Positions 7,591 through 13,033 of a DNA stretch of 13,033 nucleotides are shown piece by piece (within the stretch, counting starts at the first letter, position 1; every line of letters starts with the position of its first letter). The position numbers and the translations under genes were made by a program. Source of the DNA: Armatimonadota bacterium (GTDB lineage: Bacteria; Armatimonadota; Zipacnadia; Zipacnadales; UBA11051); assembly GCA_003542955.1 (NCBI GenBank), contig DPJP01000156.1, positions 3,827 to 16,859 of the forward strand, given 5' to 3'. The notes under the pieces were generated by a model that worked only from the letters and a program-made list of their open reading frames with translations, was not told the DNA's origin and made no database searches.

Positions 7591-7668
7591 TGGGGACAGG
7601 GACCCATCCGGGTGCAGTCGGCGTGCCTTCATTCGAGACGGAAGGGCCGGCTGGGTGCCAGTCCCCGG
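7591..7668. repeat. 78-bp repeat, copy 2
   Basis: This is the second copy of the unit at 7418-7495, in direct orientation and 173 bp away start to start. The four differences fall in two small clusters, near 7625-7628 and at 7650-7651. It ends eight bases before the stop codon of the heparinase-like gene. The 7397-7676 gap (280 nt) therefore consists almost wholly of repeat material. I see no cobalamin riboswitch B12 box in it. Confidence 0.85.
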
Positions 7669-7676
7669 GTCAGCCC

Positions 7677-9740
7677 CTACTCCTTCGCCAGCCGCCTGAA
7701 CCCTCGCCCGTCCAGCGTTACCCCATCGGACTGCGCCGGGCCGAAGGCGATGATGTCGGTGTAGCCCGGGAACTCCACGCGGACCGCATGCGAGTTGATA
7801 CGGGTCACCTGTGGTCGATCCGCTCCGGCTCGGTGCGGCCAGAGCACGGCCAGTATCTCCGGCGCAGCGTTGGTGGTAACCTCCGCACGCAGGCGCGGGT
7901 GGGTCTGGACCTTCGACACCGCGCTCGACTGCACTTCATTGAGGTCCTGGGTGAACGCGGGCTGCGCGGCGGCGAACAGATCGATGTCGAGCTGCCAACC
8001 GTTGGCCTCGTCAACGATGGTCGGCCGCTCACTGTCGAGATTGATGGCATTTGGGTTGGTGACGTTCAGCGTCCATGTATAGGTGTGCTCGGCCCCGTCG
8101 GCCTCGACCTCATCATAGATGACCGCGTACGGGCCGGCCTCGCCGCGGATGAAGTAGACGTGCCGGTCGAGCTTCTTCAGCGCCTCGTTCCCATACAGGT
8201 CACCCGCGCGACCACGCGCATAGCAGGCGGCGCCGTCGTCGTGATACTCGTCGATACGCCCCTCGCGACAGTAGACCGTCTGCCCCTTGCCATCAAACAG
8301 AAGGCTGTTGTGGTCGTCGGTGTCGCGGGCGCCGTAGCCTGAGTCGTAAGCCAGGATGGAGGCCCCGCAGTAGAGGGCGAAGTGGTTCGCATCCATCTGC
8401 GAGTGTCCGCGGTCCGGGTTGCCGCCGCTGATGAAGGAGAGCAGGCAGCCTTCGGCGTCCCACCCCGTGCGCATGCTGACCATCCCGCGGCGCGAGTACC
8501 TCCGCGAGAGCGGAAGGTCCAGCTCATCGGGATGCACCGCGGCCGGCGCCAGCGCGTGCCAGAGGATCACGTAGGGCAGCGCAGACTTCCATGAGTCGTA
8601 GCTATCGCCGAAGATGGTGTTGCCCTCGCGCTGAGTACCGTCGGTGACCTCCCAGAGCCAAGTCAACGCCGGGTCGTCGAGTACGGAGGCGAAGAGCGGG
8701 AAGAACGAGCAGTGCGCGCTGAAGTAGGCGTCGTTGACATTGTTGAAATACGCCGCGTTTGGGCGGAGTTCATAGAGGTAGTAATAGGCGGCCTTCTGCA
8801 GTTCTGGGCGCTCGAAGAGGTTCGGTCCGCCCGCGCGGCGCATCGCCTCGATGAGCGGGGCCATATTGTAGATGCACGCGCTGGTGTAGCCGGGCCCCTC
8901 CATGGCGCCGCCGTCGACGCCGAAGCCGATCGTCAGGTACTTCTCCACACCCTCGAAGAAGAGATCGACCCAGGCATCTTCCAGCTCACTGCCTCGATCT
9001 GTCTCCCCGTAGATGGCCAGGGCCATGAGGCCACCGGCCGCATTGCCGATGAGGGCGAAGTTGTGCCCCAGTATGGCCGGGTAGTCATCGCGATCCTTGA
9101 TCCCCTGCATGTACGGGTAGAGGTAGGCGAAGTAGGTGTCGATGATGTAGTCGCGGACCTCTTTGCGCTCCTGCTCGGTCAGGTCGTTGTAGAGCAGGTC
9201 GTAGAAGATCGCCAGGGAGAGGCTCGAGTGGCCGGCATCGAGCGGCTGGGCCAGCCAGCCCTTGTAGGGCGTGCCGTAGTTGGTGCCGCCGATGCGGTCG
9301 ATGACGCGCTCGCGGATGATGGTGAGCACGATGTTCTTTGCGCCCTCGATGTACTTCTGCTCGCCGGAGAGTACCCCCGCCCATGCCAGTTCCTCATAGC
9401 GCTTGGTGAGCATCCACGCGCCGGGGCGGGTCTCCCAGATGTTCACCTCCCCACCCTGGTGGGAGATGATGTTCACCCGCTCGGGCCAGTTGACGTAGTG
9501 GGGGGAGGCGGGGTCGAGATACTGATCGCACTTCTCGAGCATGCGCCGGTAGGCGATGGCCTCGACGCCCTCGCCCAGGCGCGCGCGAACCTGCTCAAGC
9601 TCGGCTGCGGTGCACAGCAGGCGAGGATGCTCTGCGCTCTGCCGGTAGAGCCTGCGCTCCTGGCAGTTTGCCGGGATGAGCGCACCCAGCGCCGCAATCG
9701 GGACGAGGACTGCGATGAGCCATGGTGCATGTGATGTCAT
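7677..9740 (-). CDS. Secreted heparinase II/III-family protein (polysaccharide lyase-like)
   Basis: A 687-residue protein with an N-terminal signal sequence: a short start, a hydrophobic core (WLIAVLVPIAALGALI) and likely cleavage near residues 24-27. It should act outside the cytoplasm. Residues of about 60-380 look like the alpha/alpha toroid of alginate or heparin lyases, including NYGTPYKGWLAQPLDAGHSS and GHNFALIGNAAGG. The heparinase II/III-like domain shows GHSQMDANHFALY (H446, D450, N452) and then YDSGYG and DHNSLLFDG, followed by beta-rich C-terminal sequence. Family members cleave uronic-acid-containing polysaccharides by beta-elimination, but the substrate here is unknown. The usual second His of the HxHxD motif appears to be Gln448. 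The ATG at 9740 is chosen for the signal peptide and for GTGAGG five bases upstream. A longer frame to 9860 adds 40 non-signal-like residues and is rejected. Confidence 0.88.
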   Translation of the reverse strand: MTSHAPWLIAVLVPIAALGALIPANCQERRLYRQSAEHPRLLCTAAELEQVRARLGEGVEAIAYRRMLEKCDQYLDPASPHYVNWPERVNIISHQGGEVNIWETRPGAWMLTKRYEELAWAGVLSGEQKYIEGAKNIVLTIIRERVIDRIGGTNYGTPYKGWLAQPLDAGHSSLSLAIFYDLLYNDLTEQERKEVRDYIIDTYFAYLYPYMQGIKDRDDYPAILGHNFALIGNAAGGLMALAIYGETDRGSELEDAWVDLFFEGVEKYLTIGFGVDGGAMEGPGYTSACIYNMAPLIEAMRRAGGPNLFERPELQKAAYYYLYELRPNAAYFNNVNDAYFSAHCSFFPLFASVLDDPALTWLWEVTDGTQREGNTIFGDSYDSWKSALPYVILWHALAPAAVHPDELDLPLSRRYSRRGMVSMRTGWDAEGCLLSFISGGNPDRGHSQMDANHFALYCGASILAYDSGYGARDTDDHNSLLFDGKGQTVYCREGRIDEYHDDGAACYARGRAGDLYGNEALKKLDRHVYFIRGEAGPYAVIYDEVEADGAEHTYTWTLNVTNPNAINLDSERPTIVDEANGWQLDIDLFAAAQPAFTQDLNEVQSSAVSKVQTHPRLRAEVTTNAAPEILAVLWPHRAGADRPQVTRINSHAVRVEFPGYTDIIAFGPAQSDGVTLDGRGFRRLAKE

Positions 9741-9764
9741 TACGGCCTCACCCTGTCTCCGGGT

Positions 9765-9785
9765 CTCGCATGCGAGCCTGCAGGC
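9765..9785. promoter_or_regulatory. Two abutting perfect palindromes upstream of the heparinase-like gene
   Basis: CTCGCATGCGAG (9765-9776) is a 12-bp perfect palindrome, and GCCTGCAGGC (9776-9785) is a 10-bp one sharing its last base. They lie 25-45 nt upstream of the ATG at 9740, where a repressor or activator could act. Chance palindromes of this size are not rare in 13 kb, so only the pairing and the position make this notable. No clear promoter hexamers were found beside it. Confidence 0.35.
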
Positions 9786-9859
9786 CGGAGATGAGAGTTG
9801 ATGGACTGATATGCGGTGCGATGATGCGATACATGGTATTCCTACGGTTTTCACGTTCA

Positions 9860-9883
9860 CCCCTCTCCGGGCACGGAGAGGGG
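9860..9883. repeat. Perfect 10-bp stem hairpin with 4-nt loop
   Basis: CCCCTCTCCG (9860-9869) pairs perfectly with CGGAGAGGGG (9874-9883) around a GGCA loop. It lies 31 nt past the stop of the aminotransferase gene on the minus strand. There is no U-tract after it in either direction, so it fits a dispersed palindromic repeat as well as a terminator. The remainder of 9741-9914 holds only the twin palindromes and the heparinase ribosome site. Confidence 0.7.
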
Positions 9884-9914
9884 CCGGGGGTGAGGCCGGA
9901 CCGCCCGCGCGCTC

Positions 9915-11135
9915 TTACCTCAGCTCATCCACGTTCTCGACGACCTTGGCGAAGGCGTTGATGATGTCATCCATCTCCGACTGCTCCGCCAGCAGCGCCG
10001 TGTGGGCGACCCAGACCTGCGTCTGGCAGATCCTCTCACAGTTCGGATGGTGCATGGCGGCGTAGTCGGGGAACTCGACCATCTCGGCGATCTTACCGAA
10101 GCGCTTCTCGGAAAACAGTGGGTTCTTGTACAGCGGGTGCGGGTACCCGCCGCTGACGCCGACACCCTCGGCAGTGACGGCCTCCATGAAGCGCGCTCGT
10201 GGCACGCCCACGACCTCTTCGTCGTAGTTGACCGCGTACACGTGCCGCGAGATGCGCGTCATCCAGGGGTCGCGCCGCAGGGGGCTGATGCCGTCGATGG
10301 CGCCGAGCTTCTCATCCAGGTAGAGGCCGTTCTCATGCCGCCTCTGCGTCTGTGCATCCAGCCTGCCGAACTGGCACATGAGCACCGCCGCGGTGAGTTC
10401 GTTCATCCGCGCATTCCAGCCGGCGTTGTGGTGCTCGTAGAAGGGCCGATTGGGGATGCGGCCGATATGGTGAAGGGAGAAAGCCTGAGCGGCTACCTCA
10501 TCGTCGTTGGTCAGGATTATGCCGCCCTCACCGGCGGTGATGTGCTTGGAGGCCTGGAAGCTCACGCCGCCGCAGTCACCCACCGCGCCGAGCTTGCGGT
10601 CATTCCACATCGCGCCCCAGGAGTGGCAGGCATCCTCGACGACGGCGAGGTTGTGCTTTCTGGCGATGGCCAGGAGGCGCTCCATGTCGCATGCGCGCCC
10701 GGCGAAATGCACCGGCACGATGGCCCTGGTGCGTGGCGTGATGGCGGCCTCGACGACCTCCGGGTACAGGTTCTGGGTCTCGAAGTCGATATCCACAAAC
10801 ACCGGCACCGCCTTGTTGGCAAGCACGCAGGTGGCGCTGGCGACGAAGGTGTAGGAGGGCACGATCACCTCGTCACCGACGTCGACACCGGCCGCGCGCA
10901 GGGCGATCTCAAGCGCCACAGTGCCGTTGGTCACGGCGATTCCGTACTTCGCGTCCTGGTAGGCGGCGAAGGCCTCCTCGAACTGCTTGCAGCGGGAGTC
11001 CTCGGCCAGCCGGCCCCATTGCCCGCTCTTGATGACGTCAGTCACGGCATTGATCTCGCACTCATCCCAGATCGGCCATTTGGGCCACGGTTTGGTGCGG
11101 ACCTTCTCGCCGCCGTTGATTGCCAGTTTCGCCAT
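9915..11135 (-). CDS. DegT/DnrJ/EryC1/StrS-family PLP-dependent aminotransferase
   Basis: A 406-residue fold-type I PLP enzyme. It shows VTNGTVALEIAL (68-79, cofactor phosphate loop), VGDEVIVPSYTFVASA, VVEDACHSWGA (D168 should contact the pyridine nitrogen), and FQASKHITAGEGG with K197 as the Schiff-base lysine. The C-terminal part has HPLYKNPLF and the HNAGWNARMNELTAA segment typical of the family. Members transfer an amino group from Glu or Gln to a keto-sugar or keto-inositol for surface polysaccharide or secondary metabolite synthesis. The substrate is not predictable here, and no nucleotide-sugar genes are in the window. The ATG at 11135 has AGGAG about 10 nt upstream. It starts 35 nt after the mtaB stop, so the two may share a transcript. 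Confidence 0.92.
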   Translation of the reverse strand: MAKLAINGGEKVRTKPWPKWPIWDECEINAVTDVIKSGQWGRLAEDSRCKQFEEAFAAYQDAKYGIAVTNGTVALEIALRAAGVDVGDEVIVPSYTFVASATCVLANKAVPVFVDIDFETQNLYPEVVEAAITPRTRAIVPVHFAGRACDMERLLAIARKHNLAVVEDACHSWGAMWNDRKLGAVGDCGGVSFQASKHITAGEGGIILTNDDEVAAQAFSLHHIGRIPNRPFYEHHNAGWNARMNELTAAVLMCQFGRLDAQTQRRHENGLYLDEKLGAIDGISPLRRDPWMTRISRHVYAVNYDEEVVGVPRARFMEAVTAEGVGVSGGYPHPLYKNPLFSEKRFGKIAEMVEFPDYAAMHHPNCERICQTQVWVAHTALLAEQSEMDDIINAFAKVVENVDELR

Positions 11136-11170
11136 TGAGGTTCACTCCTGTTCGGTTTGGTCCGCTCCCG

Positions 11171-12475
11171 TCAGCTCGGGCGCGCTTGAAGACGTCCGTT
11201 GTCTGCGTGAGTTACGACGACATCGACCAGGCGCCCGGTCGGTTCACCGGCGTCGGCGACATCAACCTCGAGATAGTTGTCACTTATTCCACGCACGAGT
11301 TCGTTGCCCTGCGGCGACTGCAATACCACCTCGAGGTGTTTGCCGACCATCGAGGCGGCGAACTCCGCGCGTTTGTGCTCGGACATATCGCGCAGGACGT
11401 GGTTGCGGGCCTTGCGCAGCTCGTAATCGACCGGGTTCGGCATCGCCGCGGCCGGCGTCCCCTGCCGCTCCGAGTAGGTGAATACATGCAGATACGACAG
11501 TGGCAGCTCGGAGATGAAGGACCGGGTGGCTTCGAACTCCGCGTCGGTCTCGCCCGGGAAACCGACTATCACATCCGCGCCGATGCAGGTATCGGGCGCG
11601 GCCTGCTTGACGCGCAGGATCAGGTCGCGGTAGAAAGCCGTCTCGTAGGGCCTGCCCATCCGCCGGAGCACACTGTCGCAGCCGCTCTGGAGCGGGATGT
11701 GCAGGTGCCTGCAGAGCTTGCCTGCTGCCGGATCGGAGCGCGCGCGGCCCCCGCGGGCGACCATCCCGATGATCTCGTCGGTGACTTCGCGGGGCTCGAT
11801 CGAGGATATCCGCAGCCGCGGCACGGCGGTCCGACCAATCAGCTCGATGAGGCGTGCCAGGTCAATATCCTCATCAAGGCCGAGGCCATAGCGCCCGAGG
11901 TGGGTGCCGATCAGGATGATCTCGGGATATCCGGCCTGCGTCAGCGCCAGGCACTGGGCCAGCACTGCGTCCGTGGGCACTGAGCGGGAGGCTCCCCTCG
12001 CGGCGGGGATGATGCAGTAGGCGCAGCGGGCATCACAGCCCTCCTGCACCTTGACGAAGGCGCGGGTGTGGTCGGAGAAGTCGCTGATGATGACCGGGCC
12101 GTCAGTGTCGGAGCCGATCCCCTCATGGCCATCGGCGGGCGGGATAAGCTCGGCCAGTTGCTGCTTGCCGGCATTGCCGAACACGATGTCGACCTCGGCG
12201 ATTGCCTCGATCTCACAGGGTTTGACCTGGGCACAACACCCCGTCACCACGACGAGAGCGCCCGGGTTGAGACGTCTGGCGCCACGGGCGAGACGGCGTG
12301 TCTCGCGGTCCGTGCGGGAGGTGACGGTGCAGCTGTTGATGACGCACACGTCGGCGCCGTCATCGTAGGGGATGACGCGGTATCCGAGCCGCTGAAGCTG
12401 CAGGCGCATCTGCTCACCCTCGTACTGGTTGAGCTTGCAGCCCAGAGTCTTGATGGATGCCGTCAGGCGCTGCAT
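11171..12475 (-). CDS. mtaB: tRNA (N6-threonylcarbamoyladenosine(37)-C2)-methylthiotransferase
   Basis: A 434-residue radical-SAM methylthiotransferase that converts t6A37 to ms2t6A37 in tRNAs reading ANN codons. The N-terminal MTTase domain has TLGCKLNQYEGE (C13), NSCTVTSRTDRETRR (C49) and VVTGCCAQ (C80), which are ligands for one 4Fe-4S cluster. The radical-SAM motif EGCDARCAYC gives C147, C151 and C154 for the second cluster. HIPLQSGCDSVLRRMGRPY follows, and the C-terminal 60-70 residues fit a TRAM RNA-binding domain. The KLNQYEGE form of the N-terminal motif separates it from MiaB and RimO. An insertion with GGRARSDPAAGK lies just before the HLHIPLQSG motif. The ATG at 12475 gives a full N-terminus, with only a weak GGA-type ribosome site. 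It is the first gene of a likely mtaB-aminotransferase unit. Confidence 0.93.
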   Translation of the reverse strand: MQRLTASIKTLGCKLNQYEGEQMRLQLQRLGYRVIPYDDGADVCVINSCTVTSRTDRETRRLARGARRLNPGALVVVTGCCAQVKPCEIEAIAEVDIVFGNAGKQQLAELIPPADGHEGIGSDTDGPVIISDFSDHTRAFVKVQEGCDARCAYCIIPAARGASRSVPTDAVLAQCLALTQAGYPEIILIGTHLGRYGLGLDEDIDLARLIELIGRTAVPRLRISSIEPREVTDEIIGMVARGGRARSDPAAGKLCRHLHIPLQSGCDSVLRRMGRPYETAFYRDLILRVKQAAPDTCIGADVIVGFPGETDAEFEATRSFISELPLSYLHVFTYSERQGTPAAAMPNPVDYELRKARNHVLRDMSEHKRAEFAASMVGKHLEVVLQSPQGNELVRGISDNYLEVDVADAGEPTGRLVDVVVTHADNGRLQARPS

Positions 12476-12509
12476 GGTCGATCGTCCGCGCGGGGGAGTG
12501 GTGGCCGGT

Positions 12510-12539
12510 TTGCCTGCATTCTGGATGCTGTGCTATAAT
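12510..12539 (+). promoter_or_regulatory. Sigma70-like promoter on the plus strand with no gene after it
   Basis: TTGCCT (12510-12515), an 18-bp spacer and TATAAT (12534-12539) make a good housekeeping-type promoter pointing right. The -10 box is perfect and the -35 box is 4 of 6. No protein gene follows on this strand before the antisense of rpmB. It could drive a small RNA or an antisense transcript, or be a chance match. The 12476-12656 gap otherwise holds the rpmB terminator. Confidence 0.4.
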
Positions 12540-12607
12540 CCGCGGCAACCCCGGCGAGTACCGCCCGTCCGGGTGGGGCTGCCGAGGTGGCTCAGCAGAC
12601 ACGCAAA

Positions 12608-12629
12608 CGACCGGGCCGAGGCCCGGTCG
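12608..12629 (-). terminator. Probable terminator of rpmB
   Basis: A perfect 9-bp stem, CGACCGGGC with GCCCGGTCG, around a 4-nt loop begins 27 nt past the rpmB stop. On the minus strand it is followed by TTTGCGTGTC, a short T-rich tail. An outer stem, ACACG (12599-12603) with CGTGT (12631-12635), extends the structure in both directions. Confidence 0.65.
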
Positions 12630-12656
12630 CCGTGTGAGACGCGCTCCTGTCGGAGA

Positions 12657-12848
12657 TCAGGCCTTCGCGATCTTATCGGCACGGATGCAGGAGGTACACA
12701 CCCACTGCCGCTTGACACCGCCCGCCGCCTGCCGAACACGGATGCGCTGCAGATTCGGGTTGAACTTTCGCTTGGTGTGGCGCTGGGAGTTACTGACATT
12801 CGAGCCCACCGCCGGCCGCTTCCCACAGACTGTGCACATCTTGCCCAA
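12657..12848 (-). CDS. rpmB: 50S ribosomal protein L28
   Basis: A 63-residue product that is clearly bacterial L28, part of the large ribosomal subunit. It begins [19 protein letters not shown] and continues with [15 protein letters not shown] and WVCTSC. Cysteines at 5, 8, 50 and 53 form the two CxxC pairs of the zinc-binding (C+) form. The start is a TTG at 12848. A GAAGGGA ribosome site lies about 10 nt before it, and the first residues match other L28 proteins. The alternative ATG at 12839 would lose three residues and have a poor spacing. It has its own promoter about 120 nt upstream and a hairpin terminator downstream, so it is a single-gene unit. Confidence 0.95.
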   Translation of the reverse strand: MGKMCTVCGKRPAVGSNVSNSQRHTKRKFNPNLQRIRVRQAAGGVKRQWVCTSCIRADKIAKA

Positions 12849-12969
12849 TGTCGTTCAGTCCCTTCAGCAAACCGTCTGCCCGGCGAAGCGCTCGATGTCC
12901 CCGCGGCGGCGGTCCTGCATTGAGAATAACTGATACGCGGCGGGAGTCACGGCCCCGCCGGAGAAATCG

Positions 12970-12999
12970 AGTATAGCATAATGCTGCCTGAAGACGCAA
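12970..12999 (-). promoter_or_regulatory. Probable rpmB promoter
   Basis: On the minus strand, TTGCGT (12994-12999), an 18-bp spacer and TATACT (12970-12975) precede rpmB. The predicted transcript would start near 12963 and carry a leader of roughly 110 nt. Within that leader a small GGCGGG/CCCGCC stem (12939-12959) lies close to the 5' end. No known ribosomal leader motif was recognised. Confidence 0.55.
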
Positions 13000-13033
13000 G
13001 AACGGGTGACGAGGCATGCGCCGATGCGCTCGT

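Noticed and set aside
7418..7668. CRISPR array
   Set aside because: There are only two copies of a 78-bp unit, the spacer is itself repeat-like, and no cas genes are present.
7397..7676. Cobalamin riboswitch upstream of the B12-type cassette
   Set aside because: I looked for a B12 box and the flanking conserved stems on the minus strand and found none. The region is explained by the 78-bp repeats.
6255..8342. A 695-codon open frame on the plus strand
   Set aside because: It runs antisense through the start of the URO-D gene, the TIGR04076-like gene, the MetH-activation-like gene and the end of the lyase. It also runs through the repeat block and has no protein family features.
10002..11138. 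A 378-codon plus-strand frame opposite the aminotransferase
   Set aside because: It is a shadow of the aminotransferase, which has all its catalytic motifs on the other strand. The 340-codon frame at 8712-9734 opposite the lyase was rejected for the same reason.
12540..12580. Further copy of the 78-bp repeat end upstream of mtaB
   Set aside because: A match of about 16 of 24 bases to the CACCCGGATGGG part is within what GC-rich sequence gives by chance, and the outer ends do not match.
12575..12660. tRNA gene beginning near GCCGAGGTGGCTCAGC
   Set aside because: The start looks like a tRNA acceptor stem and D-arm, but no complementary 3' acceptor strand, no T-loop GTTCRA motif and no cloverleaf follow. 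The segment folds as one long hairpin instead.
13016..13033. Start of a plus-strand gene at the right edge
   Set aside because: An ATG with a GAGG-like site upstream is present, but only six codons are visible and no promoter is clear, so it cannot be supported.

Overview
This is a GC-rich bacterial chromosome segment. One large plus-strand gene (384-5147) converges on a long run of minus-strand genes (5224-12848). Bacterial identity follows from a bacterial-type ribosomal protein L28 (rpmB) and a bacterial-type tRNA methylthiotransferase (mtaB). No plasmid, phage or tRNA gene was recognised. A heparinase II/III-type lyase, a DegT-family aminotransferase, a URO-D-type methyltransferase and a DUF4062-NTPase-WD40 giant protein in one place suggest a GC-rich environmental lineage of the Planctomycetota / Armatimonadota / Hydrogenedentota kind. 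That placement is inference and was not tested.

Left part (1-5147): the tail of an unidentified plus-strand gene, a 226-nt gap with nested GC hairpins, then a 1587-residue protein. This protein combines a DUF4062 N-terminus, a STAND/NACHT-like P-loop NTPase, a winged-helix-like middle, 13 canonical WD40 repeats plus a probable degenerate 14th, and a C-terminal zinc ribbon. The layout resembles sensor proteins of the TEP1/NWD1 type and bacterial STAND conflict proteins.

Middle (5224-7396): a compact minus-strand cassette, read from 7396 downward. It encodes a stand-alone MetH-activation-domain-like protein with a C-terminal Cys motif, a TIGR04076-like small protein, and a URO-D superfamily methyltransferase-like protein. 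Together they look like part of a corrinoid (B12)-dependent methyl-transfer system whose corrinoid protein is not in the window. The cassette is separated from the next gene upstream by a 280-nt gap holding two 78-bp direct repeats with imperfect terminal inverted repeats.

Right part (7677-13033): on the minus strand, read from right to left, rpmB with its own promoter and hairpin terminator; mtaB followed after 35 nt by a DegT/DnrJ/EryC1/StrS aminotransferase; then a secreted heparinase II/III-like polysaccharide lyase. Between rpmB and mtaB lies a plus-strand promoter-like sequence with no coding gene downstream. The best leads are the DUF4062-STAND-WD40-zinc ribbon protein and the B12-type three-gene cassette.
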